This document shows, one piece after another, positions 1 through 6,754 of a DNA stretch of 7,896 nt (position 1 is the stretch's first letter; every line of letters starts with the position of its first letter). The stretch is from Sediminicultor sp035648055 (GTDB taxonomy: Bacteria; Atribacterota; Phoenicimicrobiia; Phoenicimicrobiales; Phoenicimicrobiaceae), in the NCBI GenBank assembly GCA_035648055.1, contig DASRMF010000050.1, positions 1 through 7,896 on the forward strand, written 5' to 3'. Below the pieces are notes generated by a model, which worked only from the letters and a program-made list of their open reading frames with translations, did no database searches and had not been told where the DNA came from. A program made the position numbers and the translations under genes.

Positions 1-1400
1 CCGGCTACACAAGCTTTCCCCATACCTCTTGCTACTACCGCAGCATGACTGGTCATACCGCCTCTGCTAGTAAGGACACCCTGTGCTTCAACCATCCCAT
101 GGATGTCATCAGGCGTTGTTTCCGCTCTTACCAATATTACCTTTTCCCCTTCTTTTCCCAATACTTCTGCTTCATCCGCAGTAAAGACCACTTTGCCATA
201 GGCAGCCCCCGGAGAAGCCGGTAATCCTTTGGCAATTACTTCTTTTTTGGCGTTAGGATCTAATCTTCTATGTAATAGTTGATTTAATTGATTGGGCTCT
301 ACCCTTAAAACAGCTTCCTCTTTATTTATTATTCCCTCTTCTACCATATCTACGGCAATCTTAAGAGCAGCTTGAGCAGTTCTTTTCCCTGTTCGGGTCT
401 GTAATAAATAAAGTTTGCCTTTTTCTATGGTAAATTCATAATCTTGAACATCTCTATAATGTTTTTCTAAAAGTTTAACTATTTTAATAAGCTCTTCATA
501 TACTACCGGTAAATCGTTTTTAAGATTAGATAAAGGCAAAGGAGTCCTGATACCTGCAACCACATCTTCCCCCTGGGCATTCAGAAGATATTCTCCGTAA
601 TTTTCTTTTTCTCCGGTAGAAGGATTTCTGGTGAACCCCACTCCTGTTCCTGAATCTTCTCCCATATTACCAAAAACCATTTCTTGAACATTTACAGCTG
701 TCCCCAAATCATCGGGAATTTTGTTAATCCTGCGGTAAGTTACCGCTCTTTTAGTATTCCAGGAATTAAACACGGCATCTATAGCCATCCTCAATTGGGC
801 TTTTGGTTCTTGCGGAAAATCTTCTCCGATCTCTTTTTTAATCAGTTTTTTGTATCTCTCCACTAATATTTTCAAGCCGTCACAAACAATTTCCGTATCT
901 AATTTTACTTTAAGTTCTTTTTTTACCGCTTCTAAAATATGTTCAAATTTATCATGTTCAATGCCCAAAACCACATTTCCAAACATCTGCAAAAATCGTC
1001 GATAACTATCGTAAGCAAAACGCTCGTTTTTTGTTTTTTCGATAACTCCCCGAATAGTAAGATCATTTAATCCTAAATTTAGAACTGTATCCATCATGCC
1101 TGGCATGGAAATTGGTGCACCGGAACGAACTGAGACTAACAAAGGATTTTTAGAATCTCCAAATCCTTTTTTAGATACCTGCTCTAACTTCTTTAAATTT
1201 TCCTCTATCTTCTCCTCTAATCCTTGAGGATATTTTTTTTCATTTTTATAATATTCAACACATACTTCTGTAGTGATAGTAAATCCCTGAGGAACAGGAA
1301 GACCAATTCGGGTCATTTCCGCTAACCCTGCACCCTTTCCTCCCAAAATGGATTTCATATCTCCTTTTCCTTCATTAAAGAAATAGACATATTTTTTCAT
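1..1400 (-). CDS. ppdK: Pyruvate, phosphate dikinase, N-terminal 466 codons (runs off left edge)
   Basis: Cytosolic enzyme that interconverts pyruvate, ATP and phosphate with PEP, AMP and pyrophosphate. The reading frame was translated by hand from ATG at 1400 and has no stop before the window edge. The N-terminus MKKYVYFFNEGKGDMKSILG followed by GGKGAGLAEM is typical of the PPDK ATP-grasp domain. SVRSGAPISMPGMMDT lies near residues 90-105, and LLQTRTGKRTA near 332-342 closes the nucleotide-binding part. The phosphohistidine domain carries GGMTSHAAVVARGMGKACVA at 447-466, with catalytic His452 and the regulatory Thr450. Family members have about 875-890 residues, so the C-terminal PEP/pyruvate barrel lies outside the window. 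The start is only 2 bp after the stop of the regulatory-protein gene, and its Shine-Dalgarno AAGGAG lies inside that gene's end, suggesting translational coupling. The TSH motif and the PPDK-type N-terminus argue against PEP synthase. Confidence 0.97.
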   Translation of the reverse strand, partial: MKKYVYFFNEGKGDMKSILGGKGAGLAEMTRIGLPVPQGFTITTEVCVEYYKNEKKYPQGLEEKIEENLKKLEQVSKKGFGDSKNPLLVSVRSGAPISMPGMMDTVLNLGLNDLTIRGVIEKTKNERFAYDSYRRFLQMFGNVVLGIEHDKFEHILEAVKKELKVKLDTEIVCDGLKILVERYKKLIKKEIGEDFPQEPKAQLRMAIDAVFNSWNTKRAVTYRRINKIPDDLGTAVNVQEMVFGNMGEDSGTGVGFTRNPSTGEKENYGEYLLNAQGEDVVAGIRTPLPLSNLKNDLPVVYEELIKIVKLLEKHYRDVQDYEFTIEKGKLYLLQTRTGKRTAQAALKIAVDMVEEGIINKEEAVLRVEPNQLNQLLHRRLDPNAKKEVIAKGLPASPGAAYGKVVFTADEAEVLGKEGEKVILVRAETTPDDIHGMVEAQGVLTSRGGMTSHAAVVARGMGKACVA

Positions 1401-1402
1401 AC

Positions 1403-2224
1403 TTATTCTTTCTCCTTTTTTGTTATTTTTAGTATATTTGTAGCAATATCTTCTATGGCCACATTAGTTACATTAATTACCGAACAACCGATTTTTTTAT
1501 AAACACTATCTGCAAATCTTAACTCTTTCATTACCCTTCCTTTCTCATTGTATACGCTCCCTTCCGGTAGTCCTAAAGCTTTTAATCGCTCACTCCTTAT
1601 CTCAATTAATTTATCGGAATCCATGGTTAAACCGACTACTTTCTCTCGAGATATATTAAATATTCCGGCTGGCGGTTCGAATTCAAAATCCAACACTATA
1701 TTGGCTACCTTTATACCTTTGTGAGCGAGATACATACTAAGTGGTGTTTTTGAAGTTCGAGAAACTCCCAATATTACCAGATCCGCTTTGGATAACTCTA
1801 ATTCTCCCTGACAGGCATCATACTTCACTGCAAATTCCATGGCTTCCATTCTTTTAAAATATTCTTTATCTAATTTTCTAATAATTCCCACTTCTAATTT
1901 GGGTGTAATTCCGCTTACTCTTTCAATGTTTTCTATAATTGGACCAAGCATATCGAAGGAAATGACAGATTGCTTTTTGGACTCCTCTTTCACAAATGAT
2001 CTTAATTCTGGTTTTACAATAGTATAGACTATAAAGCCTTTTTCTTTATTTATTTTACTTATTATCCCTGCAATATCTTTTTTAGATTCAATGTGGGCAA
2101 ACAATTTCAACTTAATATTATCAGAATCAAACTGGCTAAGTGCAGCATGAACTACGTTTTGAGCAGTTTCGCCGGTAGAATCAGAAATTATATAAACAGT
2201 AGGTTTAAATTTGACAATATCCAT
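1403..2224 (-). CDS. Pyruvate, phosphate dikinase regulatory protein (DUF299 bifunctional kinase/phosphorylase)
   Basis: The family, called PDRP/RP1 in plants, PpsR in E. coli and YqfL in Bacillus, uses ADP to phosphorylate a Thr next to the catalytic His of PPDK. It reverses this by phosphate-dependent phosphorolysis, switching the dikinase off and on. The 273-residue length is normal. Visible signatures are YIISDSTGETAQNVVHAAL at 11-29, the P-loop-like GVSRTSKTPLSMYLAHKG at 153-170, GLTMDSDKL in the C-terminal half, and a VINVTNVAIEDIA tail. ATG at 2224 follows the glyS stop by 2 bp, and a purine-rich GAGGGGAGAAAG in the glyS end serves as ribosome binding site. ppdK starts 2 bp after its stop, so regulator and target are coupled. 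One oddity is that the segment usually reading KYDDG before the P-loop here reads KYDAC (134-138) at unchanged spacing. Family assignment is firm; PPDK rather than PEP synthase as the target follows from the neighbour. Confidence 0.96.
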   Translation of the reverse strand: MDIVKFKPTVYIISDSTGETAQNVVHAALSQFDSDNIKLKLFAHIESKKDIAGIISKINKEKGFIVYTIVKPELRSFVKEESKKQSVISFDMLGPIIENIERVSGITPKLEVGIIRKLDKEYFKRMEAMEFAVKYDACQGELELSKADLVILGVSRTSKTPLSMYLAHKGIKVANIVLDFEFEPPAGIFNISREKVVGLTMDSDKLIEIRSERLKALGLPEGSVYNEKGRVMKELRFADSVYKKIGCSVINVTNVAIEDIATNILKITKKEKE

Positions 2225-2226
2225 AA

Positions 2227-4329
2227 TTACTTTCTCCCCTCTTTTATAGAAACAATTTTGGATAAATCAGCTACCTGATTGAATAATATTCCTATTTTTT
2301 TGATAAGTGCAATCCTATTCTTTCTGATGTCCTTATCTTTGTCCATTACCAGTACCTGATCAAAAAATTCATCGACAGGTTGGCATAAATCTCCTAATAA
2401 CTTAAATACTTTTTTGTACTCTTTGTTACAAATAAATTTCTTTATTCGTGGATAAATATCTTCATAGTCGTGGTGTAAATTTAACTCGGCCTTTTCCTTT
2501 AATAATGACTGCTCAATTTTGGTTTCTTCACTATTTTTTGATAAATTTAATACCCTGCTTGATGAATTGAGTATTTTTCTAAAAATGGTGTTGTTATATA
2601 ATTCCTCTATGGCTTCTATTCTATGTTTAATATCAACTACATCCCCGTCGCTTTCTACAGCTAAAACAGCATCAATTACATCATAGCGATTCCCCTCTTC
2701 TAAGAAAATATTTTTTACTCTTTGTTTTAAAAAATGTAATATCTGAGATATAATCTCATTTTCATCCATTTTTAATTCCACTGAAACACTTTCTTTATAT
2801 AAAGATAAAGATTTCCGAATAATATCCTTTAACGAAATTTGCAGATTATTTTTTAAAATTATGGCAATTATCCCGCGAGATTGTCTTCTTAATCCATAAG
2901 GGTCCTGTGATCCTGTTGGCATTAAACCCATTACAAAACAGCCAATAATGCTATCCACCTTATCAGCAATTCCTAAAATCATACCACTTTTAGTTAGAGG
3001 TAACCTGCCCCCCGAAAAACGGGGAAGATAATGTTCAAAGATAGCTTCCGCTACTTCTTTTCCTTCACCGGATATAATCGCATATTCTTTCCCCATTATT
3101 CCCTGCAACTCCGGAAATTCTTTCACCATTTCAGAAACCAAATCTGCTTTGCACAAATTAGCAGACCTTAAAAGATCTTTCTTCACTTTCTGTTCAACTT
3201 GCAACTTATCTGAAATGTAGCTACTTAGCAATTCTAATCTCTTTGTTTTATCGAAAAGGCTTCCCAGATTTTCCTGAAAAATAACCTTTTTTAATTTATC
3301 CACTCTTTTTTCTAAGGGAATCTTCAGGTCTTCCTGATAGAAAAATTTTGCATCTTCTAACCTGGCTCTTAGAACATTTTCATTACCCTCTCTAATCTTA
3401 GAGGCATACTTCTTGGAATTATTGATAATTACAATAAATAGGGGAAGCAGTTCTTCTTTATTTTTAAATACAGGAAAATATTTCTGATGTTTTTCCATAA
3501 CTACAGTTAAGACATCTTTGGGTAATTCTAAATATTTTTTATCGTATCTTCCTAAAATTGCACTGGGATATTCAACTAAATAAATTATTTCCTTTAATTG
3601 TTTTTCATTTATTATCTTTTCCCCGCCAATTTCCTTAATTATCTGCTTTATATCTGTTTTAATTACATTTTCTCTAATTTTGGGATCGACTACTACATAG
3701 CTTTTTTTTAGTTTCTTAAAATATTCCTGAGTAGAAGATATTTCGATTTTTTGGGGTGCCAAAAGTCTATGACCATAAGTAATATTTCCAGAATTTAAAC
3801 CATTTAAATTAAACTTGATTATCTCTTTTCCATGCAAAGCAAGTATCCATCTTATAGGACGAATAAATCGCAATGATTTTTCTCCCCAGCGCATTGATTT
3901 AGGAAATTGCATGCCCTTTATTATTTTAGGAAACACCTGGGGTAATATGTCAATAGTCGGCTGACCTGTTATGGATTTGGGGGCAAAAATATATTTCCCT
4001 TTTTCGGTATCTTCGACGATTAAATCCTCAACCTTTACCTTTTGACTTTGAGCAAACTTTAAGGCAGGTTTTTGTGGTTTTGCATCTTTATTGTAGGCAA
4101 TTGAATAAGCAGGCCCTTTAATCTTTTGGAAAATATCTTTCTGTTTTTCCTTAATGTGGAAGATGAATAATATTAATCTTCGAGGAGTGCCGTAAATTTT
4201 TATTTCTTTATAATTTATTCTAGCTTCTTCTAAATATTTTTGTGCTAACTGATTTAAATTTTTTAAGGCATTCTCCATATATTGCGCTGGTATTTCTTCG
4301 GTTCCAATTTCTAAAACTACATTCTCCAT
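2227..4329 (-). CDS. glyS: Glycyl-tRNA synthetase beta subunit
   Basis: Non-catalytic tRNA-binding subunit of the bacterial alpha2beta2 glycyl-tRNA synthetase. With GlyQ it charges tRNA-Gly in the cytosol. The 700-residue length matches the family. Recognisable blocks in order are LEIGTEEIPA (6-15), GTPRRL (47-52), MRWG (146-149), FIRPIRWI (155-162), GHRLL (186-190), EYPSAILG (253-260), VLTVVMEKHQKYFPV (273-287) and NVLRARLEDAKFFYQED (318-334). These are followed by KADLVSEMVKEFPELQGIMG (394-413) and GSQDPYGLRRQ (473-483). The anticodon-binding DALR-like tail has VMDKDKDIRKNRIALI at 661-676. ATG at 4329 is preceded by AGAGGA at useful spacing inside the 28-bp gap after glyQ. The stop is 2 bp before the next gene. 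No lesion or missing block is seen. Confidence 0.98.
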   Translation of the reverse strand: MENVVLEIGTEEIPAQYMENALKNLNQLAQKYLEEARINYKEIKIYGTPRRLILFIFHIKEKQKDIFQKIKGPAYSIAYNKDAKPQKPALKFAQSQKVKVEDLIVEDTEKGKYIFAPKSITGQPTIDILPQVFPKIIKGMQFPKSMRWGEKSLRFIRPIRWILALHGKEIIKFNLNGLNSGNITYGHRLLAPQKIEISSTQEYFKKLKKSYVVVDPKIRENVIKTDIKQIIKEIGGEKIINEKQLKEIIYLVEYPSAILGRYDKKYLELPKDVLTVVMEKHQKYFPVFKNKEELLPLFIVIINNSKKYASKIREGNENVLRARLEDAKFFYQEDLKIPLEKRVDKLKKVIFQENLGSLFDKTKRLELLSSYISDKLQVEQKVKKDLLRSANLCKADLVSEMVKEFPELQGIMGKEYAIISGEGKEVAEAIFEHYLPRFSGGRLPLTKSGMILGIADKVDSIIGCFVMGLMPTGSQDPYGLRRQSRGIIAIILKNNLQISLKDIIRKSLSLYKESVSVELKMDENEIISQILHFLKQRVKNIFLEEGNRYDVIDAVLAVESDGDVVDIKHRIEAIEELYNNTIFRKILNSSSRVLNLSKNSEETKIEQSLLKEKAELNLHHDYEDIYPRIKKFICNKEYKKVFKLLGDLCQPVDEFFDQVLVMDKDKDIRKNRIALIKKIGILFNQVADLSKIVSIKEGRK

Positions 4330-4357
4330 TAAATTTTATCCTCTGTCTGACCTTTTA

Positions 4358-5224
4358 TTATTTAATTAAAGGGAATCCCAATTTTTCCCTCTTCCTTACG
4401 TATTCTTCCGCACATAATCGGGCAATATTTCTTACGCGGGAAATATATCCTGTTCTTTCTGAAACGCTAATTGCTCCCCGGGCATCTAACAAATTAAAAG
4501 TGTGGGAGCATTTTAATATATAGTCATATGCCGGTAAAGGCAGCTCTATTTTTATTAATCTCCCTGCTTCTTTTTCGTATATATTAAAGAGGTTAAATAA
4601 CATATGTATGTCTGCTTCTTCAAAGTTATACTTAGATTGTTCTACTTCTGCTTGATGGCGTACGTCTCTGTAGGTAATATTCTTGTCCCATTTTAGGTCA
4701 AAGATATTATCCACATCCTGAATAACCATACCTAATCTCTCTAACCCATAGGTTATTTCTACCGGAATAATATCTAAGTCAAGCCCGCCAGCTTGCTGAA
4801 AATAAGTAAATTGAGTTATTTCTAACCCATCTAACCAAACTTCCCAGCCTAATCCCCAGGCACCAAGGGTAGGAGCTTCCCAATCACCTTCAATAAATCT
4901 TATATCATGCTCTTTTCTTGATATTCCTAAACTTTCTAAACTTTTAAAATAAATCTCCTGCACGTCTTCAGGAGAAGGTTTTAATATAACCTGAAGTTGA
5001 TAATGCTGCTGCACTCTATTAGGATTTTCTCCGTAACGTCCATCGGCAGGTCTTCGACATGGTTCAACATAAGCTACTTTCCATGGTTCGGGGCCTAATA
5101 CTCTTAAAAAAGTGGTTGGATTCATTGTTCCTGCCCCCTTTTCTGTATCATAAGATTGCTGAATGATACAACCGTGCTCTCCCCAAAATTTCTCTAAATT
5201 AAAAATTATCTCTTGAAAATCCAT
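4358..5224 (-). CDS. glyQ: Glycyl-tRNA synthetase alpha subunit
   Basis: Catalytic class II subunit of the alpha2beta2 glycyl-tRNA synthetase; it forms glycyl-adenylate and transfers glycine to tRNA-Gly with GlyS. Length is 288 residues, typical for the family. Diagnostic segments are MNPTTFLRVLGPEPW (34-48), EPCRRPADGRYGENPNR (54-70) followed by VQQHYQ, DWEAPTLGAWGLGWEVWLDG (114-133) with EITQFTYFQQ after it, and the motif-3-like EITYGLERL (156-164). The N-terminus MDFQEIIFNLEKFWGEHGC aligns with the usual start, which supports ATG at 5224. The best Shine-Dalgarno (TAAGG) lies about 15 nt upstream, which is long, while an out-of-frame ATG sits 7 nt from it. It is the first gene after a strong promoter at 5324-5352 and so likely leads the glyQ-glyS-regulator-ppdK transcript. 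Confidence 0.98.
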   Translation of the reverse strand: MDFQEIIFNLEKFWGEHGCIIQQSYDTEKGAGTMNPTTFLRVLGPEPWKVAYVEPCRRPADGRYGENPNRVQQHYQLQVILKPSPEDVQEIYFKSLESLGISRKEHDIRFIEGDWEAPTLGAWGLGWEVWLDGLEITQFTYFQQAGGLDLDIIPVEITYGLERLGMVIQDVDNIFDLKWDKNITYRDVRHQAEVEQSKYNFEEADIHMLFNLFNIYEKEAGRLIKIELPLPAYDYILKCSHTFNLLDARGAISVSERTGYISRVRNIARLCAEEYVRKREKLGFPLIK

Positions 5225-5232
5225 ATTAGCAT
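5206..5232 (-). other. Possible 8-codon out-of-frame leader frame overlapping the glyQ start
   Basis: An ATG at 5232 opens the frame MLIWIFKR and stops at 5206, overlapping the first glyQ codons in another frame. The TAAGG Shine-Dalgarno is 7 nt from this ATG but about 15 nt from the glyQ ATG. Initiation here could compete with, or couple to, glyQ translation. It may equally be chance; only position and spacing support it. Confidence 0.25.
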
Positions 5233-5258
5233 CTCTTTCCCTTAATTAGAAGTAAAAT

Positions 5259-5307
5259 TCCCTCTCATGGAAATTTTTGAAAACCTATTGTCTGTTAGAG
5301 AGAGGGA
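5259..5307 (-). promoter_or_regulatory. Inverted repeat in the glyQ leader RNA
   Basis: Arms of 8 bp, 5300-5307 (minus-strand TCCCTCTC) and 5259-5266 (minus-strand GAGAGGGA), are exact complements separated by 33 nt. They lie wholly inside the predicted leader between the promoter and glyQ. The 5' arm continues as a pyrimidine run that could also pair with the purine-rich GGGAAAGAGA before glyQ, giving two mutually exclusive pairings. I see no T-box consensus (AGGGTGG-type) and no terminator T-run, so this is not a recognisable glycine T-box. Confidence 0.4.
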
Positions 5308-5323
5308 CTGTATTTTCTTAGTT

Positions 5324-5352
5324 AATATATCAAAATCGGCTTTAATTGTCAA
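5324..5352 (-). promoter_or_regulatory. Sigma-70-type promoter for the glyQ-glyS-regulator-ppdK operon
   Basis: On the minus strand a perfect -35 TTGACA (5352-5347) is followed by a 17-bp spacer and a -10 TATATT (5329-5324, five of six matches). Transcription would start near 5317, giving a leader of about 93 nt before glyQ. It is the best promoter-like sequence I found in the window and sits in the only large gap upstream of glyQ. A degenerate heptad array begins directly upstream of the -35. Confidence 0.8.
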
Positions 5353-5422
5353 CGACTTATCTCGTATCTCGTATCGCGTATTGCGTACTGCGTGAAAAAA
5401 AGGAACCAGAAGCCAGGAATCC
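5353..5422 (+). repeat. Degenerate heptanucleotide repeat array A
   Basis: The clear core, 5360-5394, is five consecutive 7-mers: TCTCGTA, TCTCGTA, TCGCGTA, TTGCGTA and CTGCGTG. The 7-nt register continues outwards as CGACTTA (5353-5359) on one side. On the other side it continues through a run of seven A (5395-5401) and three related 7-mers, GGAACCA, GAAGCCA and GGAATCC (5402-5422). The array ends beside the -35 of the glyQ promoter. No protein reading of this stretch is convincing. Heptad arrays are known in some genomes, for example the heptanucleotide STRR sequences of cyanobacteria, but I cannot assign this one to a named family. The weaker outer heptads could be coincidence. Confidence 0.7.
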
Positions 5423-5424
5423 GA

Positions 5425-5454
5425 TGTAGGGGCACAATTCATTGTGCCCCTACA
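5425..5454. repeat. 30-bp GC-rich palindrome (TGTAGGGGCACAAT arms)
   Basis: Two perfect 14-bp arms (5425-5438 and 5441-5454) flank a 2-nt centre, stable enough to form a hairpin or cruciform. Neither strand has a T-run after it, so it is not a standard intrinsic terminator. From memory, GTAGGGGC...GCCCCTAC palindromes occur as dispersed intergenic repeats in many bacteria, so it may be one copy of such a REP- or MITE-like family. It lies between two heptad arrays and is rich in G+C within an AT-rich gap. The stretch 5455-5534 that follows shows no gene or clear signal. Confidence 0.85.
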
Positions 5455-5534
5455 AATTGAGAAATATTGATTTCCATTACCCGTTTTCAATAGAAAAAGC
5501 CCACCTGTCTTTCTTTTTTCTAACTTGTATTTTC

Positions 5535-5569
5535 TTTACTAAATACTATATACTCGATACTCGATACTA
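5535..5569 (-). repeat. Degenerate heptanucleotide repeat array B
   Basis: Five contiguous 7-mers on the plus strand read TTTACTA, AATACTA, TATACTC, GATACTC and GATACTA. On the minus strand this is a GTATCGA/GTATATA-type ladder, similar to the GTATCTC/GTATCGC ladder that array A shows on the plus strand. The two arrays therefore face each other in inverted orientation around the palindrome at 5425-5454. Array B begins 10 bp after the recO stop and may lie in the recO 3' untranslated region. Confidence 0.65.
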
Positions 5570-5579
5570 ATTTAGCCAG

Positions 5580-6323
5580 CTAGAGAGACTTCAAAAATTC
5601 ATCCGTTTTAAAACTTTTCTCCGAATGATAACCTATGTATAAATTAGTTATCTTCCCTAACTCTTTCATCTTATTATCAGGAATGGTAGCGTTTGAAATA
5701 GTGGATAAATGGGTAATTAGTATTTTTCTCAATAGTTTCACAAAATAAAGAGAGACATTAATAGACCCTTCTTTATCTTCAGCTATACAATGATTGCAAA
5801 CCAGCCCGCCTTCTTTTATATTAAAACGCATCTCTTTTTGGTCCTCTATACTTTTATTGCATCTACAACAATGATCAAGAGAGGGTCTATATCCTAAAAT
5901 TGACATAGTTTGCCATTTGAAAGATAAGGTCAGCAGTTTTGGGTCATCAGTTTTCCTTAAGTAATGCAAAACTTCTTTTAATAAATTAAATAAACCAATA
6001 TTTATTTCCCGCTCTTCGGTTAATTTATTAACTACCTCCACACAATTGGCAGCAAAAGCAAATTTAATAACTTCTTTGCTCACTGAGAAAAAAGATTCTA
6101 ATATTTCAGCCTGACTGACAATATCAATATTTCTACCTTTATAAAACAAAAAGACAGAGTGAGTTAATATTTCCAAACTGCTTCCGAATTTACTTTTTGT
6201 CTTTCGGACTCCTTTGGCAATGGCGGTAATCTTACCATAATTTTTGGTGTATATAGTAACAATTTTGTCAGCTTCTTGATATTCCATGCTTTTTAAGACT
6301 ATACCTTCTGTTTTATACAACAT
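5580..6323 (-). CDS. recO: DNA repair protein RecO
   Basis: Recombination mediator that works with RecR (and RecF) to load RecA onto SSB-coated single-stranded DNA and to anneal complementary strands. Its 247-residue length is usual. The N-terminal OB-fold is recognisable from YKTEGIVLKSMEYQEADKIV (3-22) followed by TIYTKNYGKITAIAKGVRK. The C-terminal half carries the four-cysteine zinc motif: CCRC in the sequence DHCCRCNKSI, then CNHC after GGLV. ATG at 6323 has GGAGAT about 11 nt upstream, in the 18-bp gap after cdd, so the two are probably co-transcribed. No convincing intrinsic terminator follows the stop; the downstream region holds repeat arrays. In many relatives era precedes recO, but here cdd does. 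Confidence 0.95.
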   Translation of the reverse strand: MLYKTEGIVLKSMEYQEADKIVTIYTKNYGKITAIAKGVRKTKSKFGSSLEILTHSVFLFYKGRNIDIVSQAEILESFFSVSKEVIKFAFAANCVEVVNKLTEEREINIGLFNLLKEVLHYLRKTDDPKLLTLSFKWQTMSILGYRPSLDHCCRCNKSIEDQKEMRFNIKEGGLVCNHCIAEDKEGSINVSLYFVKLLRKILITHLSTISNATIPDNKMKELGKITNLYIGYHSEKSFKTDEFLKSL

Positions 6324-6341
6324 ACTATAAGATAATCTCCG

Positions 6342-6740
6342 CTATAAAAGATCGCTTTTGCCAAACGCCTCAGGAAGCAATTCCTTTATTTTATTAATCT
6401 TAATATCTCCCTTTAAATTTGCCATAACCAAGATAATATCCTCACCAAATTCTAATATTACTTGTCGACAAGCACCACAGGGATAACAAGGTCTTAGTGT
6501 ATCAGCTATAATTGCAATTGCCTCAAATTTTTTAAAACCCTCCGAGATGGCTTTAAATACTGCTACTCTTTCTGCGCATATAGTCAAACCAAAAGACGCA
6601 TTTTCAATATTACAACCAGAAAAAATTCTGCCCTCAGAGGTAAGTATTGCTGCACCAACCTTAAATTTAGAATAAGGGGTATATGCTTTTTTTCTTGCCT
6701 TTTCTGCTTCCCCAATTAACTTTTTATATTTTTCATTCAC
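6342..6740 (-). CDS. cdd: Cytidine deaminase, short tetrameric type (GTG start)
   Basis: Cytosolic pyrimidine-salvage enzyme that hydrolyses cytidine and deoxycytidine to uridine and deoxyuridine. The 132 residues fit the homotetrameric class. The substrate and zinc motifs are complete: SKFKVGAA (24-31), GCNIENASFG (42-51), CAERVAVFKA (55-64) with zinc ligand Cys55 and proton-shuttle Glu57, and PCYPCGACRQV (84-94) with ligands Cys88 and Cys91. The start is GTG at 6740, supported by Shine-Dalgarno AAGGTGA at 6748-6754, 7 nt away. A nearby ATG at 6736 is out of frame. It heads the cdd-recO pair, just after the terminator that closes the DUF3494 unit. No strong promoter is visible between that terminator and the start. 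Confidence 0.96.
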   Translation of the reverse strand: MNEKYKKLIGEAEKARKKAYTPYSKFKVGAAILTSEGRIFSGCNIENASFGLTICAERVAVFKAISEGFKKFEAIAIIADTLRPCYPCGACRQVILEFGEDIILVMANLKGDIKINKIKELLPEAFGKSDLL

Positions 6741-6747
6741 AACTTAT

Positions 6748-6754
6748 TCACCTT
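6748..6754 (-). promoter_or_regulatory. Ribosome binding site fixing the cdd GTG start
   Basis: Minus-strand AAGGTGA complements the 16S rRNA 3' end and is 7 nt before GTG at 6740, choosing that codon over the out-of-frame ATG at 6736. Confidence 0.7.

Noticed and set aside
684..866. 60-residue plus-strand open frame
   Set aside because: It lies antisense inside ppdK, whose frame is continuous and conserved there.
1839..2278. Plus-strand open frames of about 60 residues over the regulatory gene and the glyS end
   Set aside because: They are antisense to confidently identified genes, without motifs or start signals.
4242..4523. 93-residue plus-strand open frame across the glyQ-glyS junction
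   Set aside because: It is antisense to two conserved synthetase genes, with a hydrophobic, AT-driven composition and no support.
5225..5317. Glycine T-box or glycine riboswitch before glyQ
   Set aside because: The predicted leader is only about 93 nt, lacks the AGGGTGG-type T-box, has no specifier-loop/terminator arrangement, and has no recognisable glycine aptamer.
5242..5490. 82-residue minus-strand open frame in the recO-glyQ gap
   Set aside because: It runs through the palindrome, heptad array A, the promoter and the leader inverted repeat. Its composition is repeat-derived, and I see no domain or clear ribosome site.
5353..5569. CRISPR array
   Set aside because: The repeats are contiguous 7-mers without spacers, and there is no 23-37 bp repeat and no cas gene.
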